DNA of 64,000 nucleotides from CAYMMX01 sp964391675 (GCA_964391675.1 CAYMMX010000001.1:248001-312000); one strand, 5' to 3'; shown: positions 34,334 to 43,146, numbered from the stretch's first letter. The notes: a model not told the origin generated them from the letters alone. Made by a program: numbers and translations.

Positions 34334-35414
34334 TTACATTTTTAAAAATGATTCAATAAAACCGTCTAAATCACCGTCCATTACTGCATCAACATTTCCT
34401 ATTTCATAATTTGTTCTGTGGTCTTTGACCATTTTATAAGGATGAAAAACATATGAGCGTATTTGAGAACCAAAATTTATATCAAAATTTTCTCCTTTTA
34501 GCTGCGCAAGTTTTTTTTCATGTTCTGCTTGTTTTAAAGCTAAAAGTTTTGAAGCAAGTATTTGCATTGCATTTTCTCTGTTTTGAAGTTGAGAACGCTC
34601 CTGTTGGCATTTAACAACAATACCTGTCGGTTTGTGATAAATTCTTACGGCAGTCTCTACTTTATTAACATTTTGTCCACCGGCACCTCCTGAGCGCATT
34701 GTTTCAAATTCGATTTCATCCGGAGGTATTGAAATTTTCTTTTCAAAATCTTCAATAATAGGAGAAACCTCGCATGATGCAAAGCTTGTTTGACGTTTAC
34801 CATTTGCATTAAAAGGAGAAATTCTTACTAATCTGTGAACGCCCTTTTCTGCTTTTGCATAACCATAAGCATATTTCCCTATAATTTTAATAGTAGCTGA
34901 TTTTATTCCTGCTTCATCTCCTTCTGATTTATCAAGCAGCTCGATTTTCCAGTTATGTCCTTCGGCCCAACGCATATACATTCTTAAAAGCATTTGAGCC
35001 CAATCCTGTGCATCGGTACCACCTGCACCGGCATTAACCGACAAGATAGCATTAGCTTCATCATATTCGTCTGATAGCATTTTTTGAATATCAAATTTAT
35101 CTAATTCTTGTTCCAGTTTTTTTAAGTTTTCTTGAGTTTCTTCAAAAAACTCTTCATCTTGAAGTTCAATTGCGGTTGCAATATCTTCTAAGATAGTATT
35201 CCAATTTTCAAATATAGCTAAACTATCTTTTATTTCTCTTACCTGAGCACCTAAAGATGATGCTAATTGCTGATTTGACCAAACATCAGGCATTTGAAGC
35301 TGTTTTTCAAGTTCTTCAAGTTCAATTTTTAATTTTTTGGGGTCAAAGATATTCCTGTGCTTTTTGCACACGAACCTTTAAATTATTAAATTGCTGTTTT
35401 AATTCAATATCCAT
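34334..35414 (-). CDS. prfB: Peptide chain release factor 2, with programmed +1 frameshift
   Basis: Frame 0 starts at the ATG 35414 and reads 23 codons ending in CTT, then TGA (35345-35343). Reading resumes in +1 at GAC and runs to 34334, giving a product of about 368 aa. The slip site TAT-CTT-TGA-C, with AGGA just upstream, is the classic RF2 autoregulatory site: when RF2 is scarce, UGA is read slowly and ribosomes shift. The product has the UGA-recognition motif SPF (VRISPFNANGKRQTSF) and GGQ (RSGGAGGQNVNKVETA). The promoter abuts the ATG (TTGACT-17-TATTAT, 6 nt), so the mRNA may be leaderless. Confidence 0.95.
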
Positions 35415-35420
35415 ACTTTT

Positions 35421-35449
35421 ATAATATAAAAAATTCTTTTGACAGTCAA
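35421..35449 (-). promoter_or_regulatory. Promoter of prfB
   Basis: Minus strand TTGACT (35449-35444), a 17-bp spacer, TATTAT (35426-35421), then 6 nt to the ATG. The -35 shares bases with an opposing TTGACA. Confidence 0.7.
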
Positions 35450-35467
35450 ATATAGATTTATTAAAAA
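35439..35467 (+). promoter_or_regulatory. Divergent promoter toward the phosphatase gene
   Basis: TTGACA (35439-35444), a 17-bp spacer, TAAAAA (35462-35467). Its -35 abuts the prfB -35 to form the palindrome TTGACAGTCAA. Confidence 0.5.
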
Positions 35468-35514
35468 ATTTAAACTAAATAGCAAAAAAAGTTTTGAGCT
35501 GTTTTCATTACAAT

Positions 35515-36027
35515 ATGTATATTACAAAAATAGCAAATAATTTATATCAAGGAAGCCGACTTAATTTGGAAGCATTAAAAAAACTTAAAAATGATGGAGT
35601 TACAACAATTTTTGATGTTGGTTCTTCTCGTTTGCGCGATAAACCAACAAAAATAAAAGAAAAGTTTTTTTGTTTTATGTTAGGACTTAAATATAAAGAA
35701 AAACCTTCAACATTAGTAGGTAAATTCCCGGATAAAGATTATTTTATTACTTTGGCATCAGAAGTTAAAAACAACAATGGAGCAAGTTTTATTCATTGCA
35801 GAAGCGGCTTGCACAGAACTAATTTTGCAATTCAAGCCGTTGAAATTATAAATGCTCATAAATCAATTCATTCAGCAATAAAAGATATTAAAGAGAGAAA
35901 TTATTTCACATTTAAAAAAAATACTTTATTTAAAATAAAAAACTTTTTAGGCCTTATTTCAACACAAAAAGTTCAATTAAATCTTTGTAAAAGATTAGAA
36001 GCTTTTCAAAAAATGTTTTCAGAATAA
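35515..36027 (+). CDS. Cys-based protein phosphatase, tyrosine/dual-specificity type
   Basis: 170 aa from the ATG at 35515. The active-site loop FIHCRSGLHRT matches H-C-x5-R-T, with catalytic Cys and Arg. The N-terminus YITKIANNLYQGSRLNLEALKKLKNDGVTTIFDV is typical of small dual-specificity phosphatases, where an upstream Asp acts as general acid. The target could be phospho-Tyr/Ser proteins or phospholipids. There is no signal peptide. A TTG at 35494 would add seven residues, but the chosen Met matches the family start. Divergent from prfB. Confidence 0.85.
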   Translation: MYITKIANNLYQGSRLNLEALKKLKNDGVTTIFDVGSSRLRDKPTKIKEKFFCFMLGLKYKEKPSTLVGKFPDKDYFITLASEVKNNNGASFIHCRSGLHRTNFAIQAVEIINAHKSIHSAIKDIKERNYFTFKKNTLFKIKNFLGLISTQKVQLNLCKRLEAFQKMFSE

Positions 36028-36037
36028 AATAAAAGAA

Positions 36038-37582
36038 TTATTTTTTGCCTTTATCGGCAAATTCACTGTCTAAACGTAAGAAAACAGGCTTGATTTCTTC
36101 TTGTGAAATTAATTTTCCAACTTTAATATTATTCAAATCTAAATCATCAACTTTAGTGTTTATATCAAATTTTAACTGACATGCAATTTCTTTTGCAATA
36201 TTAGGGCAGAAAGGATAAATAAGAGAAGAAACAATACACATAATTTCAAGAACATTCACCAAAACCTGAGCACATTCTTCCATCTTTTCTTCTTTAGCAA
36301 GTGTCCAAGGCGCATTATCCGCAACATATTTATTAGTTAAATTAACAAGAGAAATAATTTCTTGTCCTGCTTCTTGAATAGCAAAACTATCAAAACATTC
36401 TTTTACTTTTTTGACGGTTTCAAGTGGATTTATAGGACAATTAGCGAAAGACACATTTACTTGCCCGTCAAAATATTTAACCAGCATTGATAGTGTTCTG
36501 TTCAATAAATTTCCCATATTATTTGCTAAATCAGCATTAACTTTTTCTTTAAAATCATCGTCCGAATAATTTCCGTCTTTTCCTAAAGGTGCTGCTGTTG
36601 CCATGTAATAACGGAAAGCATCAGGAATTTCAAGCCCCCACGCATTTAAAATATCAACCGGCGAAATAACATTACCTAAAGTTTTTGACATTTTCTCCTG
36701 ATTTATATTTATAAATCCGTGTACAAAAAGTTGTTTTGGTAAAGGTTCACCTAAAGCTAACAAAATTGATGTCCAATATATGCTATGAAATTTTAAAATA
36801 TCTTTTCCGATAACATTTATTCCCGGCCAATATTTTTTATATTTTTCTTGAGGATTTTGGATATCATACCCTAAAGCTGTTATATAATTGGAAAGAGCAT
36901 CTATCCATACATATATAATTTGTTCATCATCTCCAAGTACGGGAATTCCCCATGAAACATTTGCTTTTGCACGTGAGACAGAAATGTCTTCTATATTTTC
37001 CAGTTGGTTTAAAACCTCAGTTGCCCTGAAGGATGGAACGATAAAGTCAGGATTTTCTTTAATATGTTCTATAATCGCATCTTTATACTTAGTTAGTCTA
37101 AAGAAATAGTTTTCTTCACTTACTTGTTCAGGTTTTTTCATATGAACAGGACACAAACCATCTTGCGTTAAGTCTTTTTCATTCAAAAAACCTTCACAGC
37201 CACTGCAATAAAGGCCGGTATAAGAATGTTTATAAATATCGCCTTGATCTTTTAATTTTTGGAATATTTTTTGAACAGTTTTTTTATGATAATCATCCGT
37301 TGTTCTTATAAATTGATTATAATTAACCTCTAAAACTTTCCATGCTTCTTTAAATTTTAAACTATGATTATCGCACATTTCTAGAGGAGTAATGTTTTTT
37401 TCTGCTGCGGTTTTTTGAATTTTAATCCCATGTTCGTCCGTTCCTGTAAGAAAATATATATCATCACAACGTTGTTTAAAATGCCTTACAATTACATCAC
37501 AAAGTATTTTTTCATAGGCATGACCAATATGCGGAACACCGTTAACGTAATCTATAGCCGTTGTTAAATAAAATTTTTCCAT
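36038..37582 (-). CDS. metG: Methionyl-tRNA synthetase
   Basis: 514 aa. Class I motifs: HIGH variant VPHIGHAYEKI, KMSKS variant KMSKTLGNVISP, the zinc knuckle YCSGCEGFL...LCPVH, and the anticodon-binding helical domain with NNMGNLLNRTL and DNAPWTLAKEEK. The C-terminal dimerisation/tRNA-binding extension of some MetRS is absent, as in short forms. It charges tRNA-Met for initiation and elongation. TATAAT sits 6 nt before the ATG and there is no Shine-Dalgarno. Confidence 0.97.
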   Translation of the reverse strand: MEKFYLTTAIDYVNGVPHIGHAYEKILCDVIVRHFKQRCDDIYFLTGTDEHGIKIQKTAAEKNITPLEMCDNHSLKFKEAWKVLEVNYNQFIRTTDDYHKKTVQKIFQKLKDQGDIYKHSYTGLYCSGCEGFLNEKDLTQDGLCPVHMKKPEQVSEENYFFRLTKYKDAIIEHIKENPDFIVPSFRATEVLNQLENIEDISVSRAKANVSWGIPVLGDDEQIIYVWIDALSNYITALGYDIQNPQEKYKKYWPGINVIGKDILKFHSIYWTSILLALGEPLPKQLFVHGFININQEKMSKTLGNVISPVDILNAWGLEIPDAFRYYMATAAPLGKDGNYSDDDFKEKVNADLANNMGNLLNRTLSMLVKYFDGQVNVSFANCPINPLETVKKVKECFDSFAIQEAGQEIISLVNLTNKYVADNAPWTLAKEEKMEECAQVLVNVLEIMCIVSSLIYPFCPNIAKEIACQLKFDINTKVDDLDLNNIKVGKLISQEEIKPVFLRLDSEFADKGKK

Positions 37583-37588
37583 ACGAAA

Positions 37589-37594
37589 ATTATA
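37589..37594 (-). promoter_or_regulatory. -10 element ahead of metG
   Basis: TATAAT on the minus strand, 6 nt from the ATG at 37582. Same geometry as wecB, prfB and the cyclases. Confidence 0.5.
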
Positions 37595-37648
37595 GCAGGT
37601 AAAGTTAAAAATAAAAGAGGGTGTGCTATAAAAGCTTTTTAAGTATAA

Positions 37649-38086
37649 TTAAACGTTTTTCAAATGTTCAATTAAAGCCTTTAATCCAAGTTTATAACTG
37701 TTTTTACCAAAACCTGAAATTTGTCCAACACAAACAGGAGCTATTAAAGATTTTTGTCTAAATTCCTCTCTGGCATGTATGTTTGTCAGATGAATTTCAA
37801 CACAAGGCAAGCTTACGGCACAAATAGCATCTCTTATTGCAACACTTGTATGTGTATAACCCCCGGGATTAATTACAATTCCATTAAAATTGTTTAATGC
37901 CTGCTGAATTTTATCAATAATTTCTCCTTCAGAATTACTTTGAAAAGTTTCAATATCAACTCCTAATTCAAAAGAATAAGCATATAACTCTTTTTCAATA
38001 TCAGAAAGAGAGGTATAACCGTATTTTTGGGGTTCTCTAATCCCTAACATATTTAAATTTGGACCATTTATTACTAAAATTTTCAT
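37649..38086 (-). CDS. aroQ: 3-dehydroquinate dehydratase, type II
   Basis: 145 aa, normal length. VINGPNLNMLGIREPQKYGYTSL (with the lid Arg/Tyr), FQSNSEGEIIDKIQQA, INPGGYTHTSVAIRDA (active-site His), and EIHLTNIHAREEFRQKS. It dehydrates 3-dehydroquinate in the shikimate pathway as a dodecamer. Shine-Dalgarno AGGTGAG. Divergent from the RWYDKDP-repeat gene. Confidence 0.96.
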   Translation of the reverse strand: MKILVINGPNLNMLGIREPQKYGYTSLSDIEKELYAYSFELGVDIETFQSNSEGEIIDKIQQALNNFNGIVINPGGYTHTSVAIRDAICAVSLPCVEIHLTNIHAREEFRQKSLIAPVCVGQISGFGKNSYKLGLKALIEHLKNV

Positions 38087-38185
38087 TTTCTCACCTAAAA
38101 TTTAATTTATTTCAATTGTTTATATTATTATAATATAAATTTTTTATGATAGAATAAAAAAGTTAATAAAAGCATGAGGTGCATA

Positions 38186-38521
38186 ATGGCTGAAAGACGT
38201 TGGTACGATAAAGATCCTATTCTAAAAGAAGCTCTTGAACTGCTAAAAATGTCATGTGATGACACAAAAAGTTCTGCTGCCGGATTTATTTTACAACTTC
38301 AAGAACAAGTAGCGGGTGAAGTTATTGAACATGTTTATGACATTATGAGTGAATATTCGGGTAAAGGAAACAGATGGTATGATAAAGATCCTGTGGTTAT
38401 GAAAGCCATTGAACTTTTAAGAGTTGCACCTAAAAAAACCCAAAGAAAAGCTGCTTTAAAACTTTTGCTTGCACTTGAAGAACAAAGTTTTGAAAATATG
38501 GATCTTAAATTAGAAGAATGA
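38186..38521 (+). CDS. Small protein with duplicated RWYDKDP motif, unknown function
   Basis: 111 aa from the ATG at 38186, which follows GAGGTG; an ATG at 38174 overlaps that Shine-Dalgarno. Two halves each begin RWYDKDP and continue in a helix: RWYDKDPILKEALELLKMS near residue 4 and RWYDKDPVVMKAIELLRVAP near residue 63. It is an internal duplication of a roughly 55-residue helical unit without known catalytic motif. Its stop overlaps the start of folE2 (ATGATGA), so it is co-translated with that gene. I do not recognise an assigned function. Confidence 0.75.
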   Translation: MAERRWYDKDPILKEALELLKMSCDDTKSSAAGFILQLQEQVAGEVIEHVYDIMSEYSGKGNRWYDKDPVVMKAIELLRVAPKKTQRKAALKLLLALEEQSFENMDLKLEE

Positions 38522-39318
38522 TGACCAATCTTAATGATACACAAAATTTAAAAGACACAAGAGGGATAGACATTCAGAAAGTAGGTATTAAAAACCTTGA
38601 AATGCCTCTTACAATTCAGAGAAAGAATGAATCTAATCAGGTTGTTAACGTTAAAGTCAGAGTAAATGTATCATTGCCAAAACATTATAAAGGGACTCAC
38701 ATGTCTCGTTTTATTGAAGTTTTAAGCACCTGGAAAAATAAAAATTTGCTTGGAATAGATATTAAGGGGTGTCTGACTTCTATTATTAAAAAATTAAACG
38801 CTCAAAGCGGAGAATTAGAATTTCAATTTAAATATTTTATTGATAAAAAATCACCGGTAACAAGATTATCTTCTCCTATGAGTTATGACTGCATGTTTGA
38901 AGGTATCATGTCTAACCCAGGTGGAAAAAATGAAAATTATAAATTTATACTGGGGGTAAAAGTCCCACTTACAACTCTTTGTCCTTGTTCAAAAGAAATA
39001 TCAGAATGCGGAGCGCATAATCAAAGAGCAATTGTAAGTGTTCGTGTTTCTTATGATGAAAATAGTCATATCTGGATAGAAGATTTGGTAAAACTTGTAG
39101 AGAAATGCGGATCTTGCGAAATTTACCCGCTTTTAAAAAGACCTGATGAAAAATTTGTAACAGAAAAAGCTTACTCTAATCCTAAATTTGTTGAAGATAT
39201 TCTTAGAGATGTTGTTTTAACCTTAAGAGAAAACAAACTGATTAATTCTTTTGAAGTTGAATGTGAAGCTTTTGAAAGTATCCACAATCATTCCGCATGG
39301 GCATATCAATCAGAATAA
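38518..39318 (+). CDS. folE2: GTP cyclohydrolase I, FolE2 (type IB)
   Basis: 266 aa. Family signatures: DTRGIDIQKVGIKNLEMPL, GTHMSRFIEVL, LCPCSKEISECGAHNQRAIVSV (catalytic/metal Cys), EKCGSCEIYPLLKRPDEK and EAFESIHNHSAWA. It converts GTP to dihydroneopterin triphosphate for folate or queuosine; FolE2 works with several metals and often replaces zinc-dependent FolE. The start ATG overlaps the stop of the preceding small gene. It ends one base from the convergent 126-aa gene. Confidence 0.94.
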   Translation: MMTNLNDTQNLKDTRGIDIQKVGIKNLEMPLTIQRKNESNQVVNVKVRVNVSLPKHYKGTHMSRFIEVLSTWKNKNLLGIDIKGCLTSIIKKLNAQSGELEFQFKYFIDKKSPVTRLSSPMSYDCMFEGIMSNPGGKNENYKFILGVKVPLTTLCPCSKEISECGAHNQRAIVSVRVSYDENSHIWIEDLVKLVEKCGSCEIYPLLKRPDEKFVTEKAYSNPKFVEDILRDVVLTLRENKLINSFEVECEAFESIHNHSAWAYQSE

Positions 39319-39699
39319 TTAAACTATATAATCTTTTGCGTTATAAATGTCTGCTCTATTCGCATTTCTTACAGTGTTCATTCTTCTTAAAAGACGCTGT
39401 GTTTCAGATGTTTCTGTATATATAGAATTAATTTCTATTTCTTTACCCAGCTTTGCTGAAGGATTTAATAAATCAGGGACTTGTTTTTTTATAACATCTG
39501 CACATTTACCTATAACGCCCATTATGCCTTTATTAAAAACTTCCGGACCAACTATAGATTCACAAGCACTATAAACAGCTTGAGAATTTTTACTTAAATC
39601 TTTACCCTCTATAATTTGTTTAGCAATTTTTGTGGGAATTTTAGCTCCAAAATTCGGCTGATTATTATTTAAACTAATCATATTAACTTTTAAAAACAT
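39319..39699 (-). CDS. Unknown small protein with N-terminal NFGAK motif
   Basis: 126 aa. The N-terminus MFLKVNMISLNNNQP leads to NFGAKIPTK (about residues 16-24), the recurrent F-motif. The rest is helical with few features (AKQIIEGKDLSKNSQAVYSACESIVG, TQRLLRRMNTVRNANRADI). Good Shine-Dalgarno AAAGGAG, so it is likely real. There is no Sec signal or known domain. An internal Met (MISLNNN) is a possible alternative start. Confidence 0.65.
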   Translation of the reverse strand: MFLKVNMISLNNNQPNFGAKIPTKIAKQIIEGKDLSKNSQAVYSACESIVGPEVFNKGIMGVIGKCADVIKKQVPDLLNPSAKLGKEIEINSIYTETSETQRLLRRMNTVRNANRADIYNAKDYIV

Positions 39700-39825
39700 A
39701 TTTAACTCCTTTCGTAAAACAGGAAACCTCTTAAAAAAAAGTTTTTGCTAATTTATTTCTTTTTTGTTACAAAGAATCACTTAAAAATCAATGACTTAAT
39801 TGATTGATATTTATTAAAAAAGAAT

Positions 39826-39831
39826 TATAAT
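39826..39831 (+). promoter_or_regulatory. -10 element ahead of the secreted 214-aa protein
   Basis: TATAAT 7 nt upstream of the ATG at 39839. No Shine-Dalgarno. Confidence 0.4.
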
Positions 39832-39838
39832 TTATGAT

Positions 39839-40483
39839 ATGAAAAAGATTCTGGTAATAATTATATCTTTGTTTTTATTCTATCCGCAGGCAAATGCTTT
39901 TTCCCTTAAAAAAAAGCCTAAAATTTCTATTCCTGAAGGTAGCGGATATGTTGGAACTTTGCCAAACATAGAAGAAAGATTCAAACAAAGTGAGTCTCAG
40001 GAATCTATACCTTCATTTGAATATAAAGACGGCTTCAATGATCCTAATTCTATTAAACCTGCCCCTAGAGATAATCCCGCATTTATAAATATTATTATGA
40101 AAAAAGATAAAACCTCTCAGTATGTTAACGATTTAAATGAATTAATTTCAATAATAGAAGATTTACAAACATCTATAGAAGAAAAAAATAACATACAGTT
40201 ATTTAATGCCAAATCTTATTATTTAAAAGAAAATGTGGAATATTTCCGTGATAAATATAAAGATAGAGCAGAAGAAAGTTTTTTATCTTTTAAGAAAGTT
40301 ATGCAATTAAATTCTCAAGTGCAGGCTGTGTCTCAACTTAGAAGAGAAAGTGAAGTTTATAGTCCCTATGTTACTCTTGCAGGAAATGGCAATATGTTTT
40401 CTCAAAATAATATCGACAACCAGTTAGATTTTTTACTTAAAAATATAAAAAAAACTTTGGTTGTACTAAAAGAAACAAAATAA
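39839..40483 (+). CDS. Secreted or periplasmic protein of unknown function
   Basis: 214 aa. The signal peptide MKKILVIIISLFLFYPQANA is followed by FSLKKKPKISIPEGSGYVG. The mature part has a Pro/Asp-rich linker, then a helical region (about 95-210: YVNDLNELISIIEDLQTSIEE, NVEYFRDKYKDRAEESFLSFKKVM). No catalytic motif or known family is recognised. The next gene, a membrane-anchored TPR protein, starts about 55 nt later from its own promoter, so any functional link is speculative. Confidence 0.7.
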   Translation: MKKILVIIISLFLFYPQANAFSLKKKPKISIPEGSGYVGTLPNIEERFKQSESQESIPSFEYKDGFNDPNSIKPAPRDNPAFINIIMKKDKTSQYVNDLNELISIIEDLQTSIEEKNNIQLFNAKSYYLKENVEYFRDKYKDRAEESFLSFKKVMQLNSQVQAVSQLRRESEVYSPYVTLAGNGNMFSQNNIDNQLDFLLKNIKKTLVVLKETK

Positions 40484-40487
40484 TAAT

Positions 40488-40516
40488 TTGACTTCTTTTA
40501 ACCTAAATTTTATAAT
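40488..40516 (+). promoter_or_regulatory. Promoter of the membrane-anchored TPR gene
   Basis: TTGACT (40488-40493), a 17-bp spacer, TATAAT (40511-40516). One of the best promoters in the window. It shows that the TTG at 40488 is not a start codon. Confidence 0.75.
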
Positions 40517-40538
40517 TTTATTAAGAGCTTTTTATATC

Positions 40539-41552
40539 ATGTTAATTAAAAAAATATACTTAAAAACAAGAGTTTTTCTTTATTCGAAAAGAAAAATAAT
40601 TAATAAAATTACTGTATATGCAATGATTTTTATTTTGTTGTATTTATTGCTGAATTCTTTTATATTAACAAAAGTAATTATAAATTTAGCAAATCAGGAT
40701 AAAGCCAATCAAAAATACAATAATGCCCTGTTTCTTTATAATATAGCTTATTCATACTATGGCTTAAATCATTTTTCAGATGAAAATAAAAAAATATATT
40801 TAAAACTTCCCTACGAAATATCTTTTTGTGAATACAAAAATAACAGAAAAAAAGAATCTGAAGAGATCCTATCCAAAGCCTCTTCAAGAATTCAAAAACA
40901 ATATGGTTACTATTCAAAAGAAAATGCTAAATTTAAAAGAAAATTCCTAATAAAATATTACCTTTTGACAAATAATCCCAAAGCCGCCAAGGGTGAGTTA
41001 TTTAGTTTGTTCGGAATTTATCAGAAAGTTGATTTCGATCAAAACGTTCGTGCAGATTTACTTCGTATTGCAGGAGATACTTTTTTTCAGCAAAAAGATC
41101 CGTTGAGAGCTATCTTTTTCTATGAAAAAGCCTATAGTATTATTTCAAAACAACAAAAAATCGATTACGAAATTTATACAAACATAATTAATAGAATATG
41201 CGAATATGAAATTAAAGAAAAAAGAACAGATAATGCTATTCAAACTTATAAAAATACATTAACTTTTTTACAAAAAACCAATAATATTAATAATGAATCA
41301 ATACCTGTAATTATGATAAACTTAGCTGCGCTATATAGTAAAAGGGAAGAAACAACAAAAGAAGCTATACAATATTATGAAGAAGCTATTAAACAAATTG
41401 AAAAATTACCTAAAAGTTCTTCTTTAAAACCAAATTTATACGAGTATTATTCTGATTTAAAAAGTTTATATATTAAAAATAATCAACCCCATAAAGCTTC
41501 AAAAATTGATGTTGAACTTGCTAGAAGAAGAAGATTTGCCTTTTTATACTAA
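40539..41552 (+). CDS. Membrane-anchored TPR protein
   Basis: 337 aa from the ATG at 40539, about 16 nt downstream of the predicted transcription start. A basic N-terminus and one membrane helix (about 24-45, ITVYAMIFILLYLLLNSFIL) are followed by TPR-like helices: KYNNALFLYNIAYSYYGL, RADLLRIAGDTFFQQKDPLRAIFFYEKAY, IPVIMINLAALYSKREETTKEAIQYYEEAIKQIEK. The repeats would face the periplasm by the positive-inside rule. Probably a scaffold; no specific role can be assigned. Confidence 0.78.
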   Translation: MLIKKIYLKTRVFLYSKRKIINKITVYAMIFILLYLLLNSFILTKVIINLANQDKANQKYNNALFLYNIAYSYYGLNHFSDENKKIYLKLPYEISFCEYKNNRKKESEEILSKASSRIQKQYGYYSKENAKFKRKFLIKYYLLTNNPKAAKGELFSLFGIYQKVDFDQNVRADLLRIAGDTFFQQKDPLRAIFFYEKAYSIISKQQKIDYEIYTNIINRICEYEIKEKRTDNAIQTYKNTLTFLQKTNNINNESIPVIMINLAALYSKREETTKEAIQYYEEAIKQIEKLPKSSSLKPNLYEYYSDLKSLYIKNNQPHKASKIDVELARRRRFAFLY

Positions 41553-41687
41553 TTTTTAATCTTGATTTTTATATAAAAATCATTAATAAAGACTTATAAT
41601 TACCGGTTATTTAGAGGATTTTTAATATTAAAATTAAATCCTCGCATATTTATTACGATAAAAATAAGTAAAAGGTAAGGGCTAAAA

Positions 41688-42347
41688 ATGTTTTCAGGAA
41701 TGATTCAAAATTTATTAAATTCAAGCGGACAACAAGCAGCACAACAAAGAGCTGTACAATTAAACAACTATGTAAATAAAACTGCAAACAGCGTCTCTTC
41801 AAATGTATATATTCCTGCTCAAAATTTAACAACAGTTAAACCTTTTGAAGAAGTATTAAAATCAAGCGCAAAATCACAATTTGGCTCCCTTTTAGCTAAT
41901 CAGGCGACTACAGAAGTTGATGCTGAAATATCAACACAACCCCTGCTTAGAGATTATACTCAAAACTCCAAACCCCAATTACTTAATATGATTTCACAAA
42001 TTTCAAAAAAACATGGTGTGGATGAAAAACTTGTTAAAGCGGTTATAAAACAAGAATCAGGATTTAATACTAAAGCAACTTCTCATTGCGGGGCAATGGG
42101 ATTAATGCAATTAATGCCGGGTACGGCAAAAACTTTGGGAGTCACAGACCCATACAACCCTGTTCAAAATGTAGACGGCGGAGTAAGACATTTAAAATGG
42201 CTATTAAGCAAATATAACGGAAATGTTATTCTAGCTCTAGCCGCCTATAATGCAGGTTCCGGAGCTGTGGACAAATATGATGGAATTCCTCCATATGCGG
42301 AAACTCAAAATTATGTAAAAAAGATTTTAGCAAATTATTTAGGTTAG
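41688..42347 (+). CDS. Lytic transglycosylase (SLT family) without signal peptide
   Basis: 219 aa, with Shine-Dalgarno AAAGGTAAGG. The N-terminal 95 residues are Gln/Asn/Ser-rich and carry no Sec signal. The SLT domain (about 100-215) reads ISKKHGVDEKLVKAVIKQESGFN (catalytic Glu in KQESGF), SHCGAMGLMQLMPGTAKTLGV and VILALAAYNAGSGAVDKYDGIPPYAETQNYVKKI, all canonical. It cleaves peptidoglycan glycan strands. The absence of a signal peptide resembles transglycosylases tied to flagellar or secretion machines; which machine is unknown. Confidence 0.9.
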   Translation: MFSGMIQNLLNSSGQQAAQQRAVQLNNYVNKTANSVSSNVYIPAQNLTTVKPFEEVLKSSAKSQFGSLLANQATTEVDAEISTQPLLRDYTQNSKPQLLNMISQISKKHGVDEKLVKAVIKQESGFNTKATSHCGAMGLMQLMPGTAKTLGVTDPYNPVQNVDGGVRHLKWLLSKYNGNVILALAAYNAGSGAVDKYDGIPPYAETQNYVKKILANYLG

Positions 42348-42378
42348 CAAATTTTTATTTTTCATGTTTTGTATAAAT

Positions 42379-43146
42379 ATGAAAATTAATAACTACAATC
42401 AAAATATTAATTTTAAAAGCACAAGAATCTGTACTGCTAATCTTTTTAAGCTTAAAAGCGGAGAAAAAAGGAATTTTGAACAGGTTTTTATTACAATGTT
42501 AAGTGACAAAAGTAATGAAGATTGTAAAACAGTTAAAAAACTTAGGGAATATTGGTTAAAAAAAGCAGAAAAATTAAATTTTGAAAGCAAAGAACTTCTT
42601 AAAGAACTTGCTATCGGAATATGTGATAATTTTATCAAACTAAATGATTTTTCTAAAGTTCCCAATTCTTTAAATATTGACGGGAAACAACAAAGAATTT
42701 TTCTTGCAATTGAAAAACCCGGAAATTCTCCATTAGAAAAAAGAATTTTGGGTTTTACAAAATTACGCGATTCCTTTCAAGATGAAAAGAAAATTGAAGG
42801 TTCTTTTATTGTTGTTAGTCCCCTAGAAGTAAAACAAAATTTAAAGAGGAATTTCAGCGGAATAGGTGAAACTCTTTTTTTAAAAAGCATACAAATAGCT
42901 AAGTGTAACGGTTTTGATAAATTTGGATGGTCATCTGACAATAATCCTTATTATTTTCATCTTTTAAATCAAGCTCAAATAAATATTAATGAGATTTTTG
43001 ACGGTTATCGTTATTTTAGATTGCCCGAAAAATATTTTGATTATTTTCTTAAATCTTACGACAAAAAATATAATACAAATTTTTCGTCAAATATTATTGA
43101 ACAGGAATTATCAAAAATTCATCCACAAAAATATTATTGTGACTAA
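42379..43146 (+). CDS. Unknown protein with N-terminal INFKS motif, possibly GNAT-like
   Basis: 255 aa from the ATG at 42379 (MKINNYNQN then INFKST), chosen because its N-terminus matches the other F-motif proteins; an ATG at 42364 is possible. A later segment (KIEGSFIVVSPLEVKQNLKRNFSGIGETLFLKSIQIAKCNGFDKFGWSSD) has the strand-loop-helix look of a GNAT acetyltransferase core, with a FSGIGETLF turn at the acetyl-CoA position, but the assignment is weak. It is followed by about 100 bp of AT-rich sequence. Confidence 0.55.
   Translation: MKINNYNQNINFKSTRICTANLFKLKSGEKRNFEQVFITMLSDKSNEDCKTVKKLREYWLKKAEKLNFESKELLKELAIGICDNFIKLNDFSKVPNSLNIDGKQQRIFLAIEKPGNSPLEKRILGFTKLRDSFQDEKKIEGSFIVVSPLEVKQNLKRNFSGIGETLFLKSIQIAKCNGFDKFGWSSDNNPYYFHLLNQAQININEIFDGYRYFRLPEKYFDYFLKSYDKKYNTNFSSNIIEQELSKIHPQKYYCD

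Noticed and set aside
33445..38156. TATGATAGAATA repeated upstream of two genes (33445 and 38145) as a regulator site
   Set aside because: Both look like -10 elements with AT-rich extensions; two copies in AT-rich DNA are not enough.
40488..40538. TTG start for the TPR protein at 40488
   Set aside because: The TTG is the first half of a consensus -35 (TTGACT-17-TATAAT), so it lies upstream of the transcript start.
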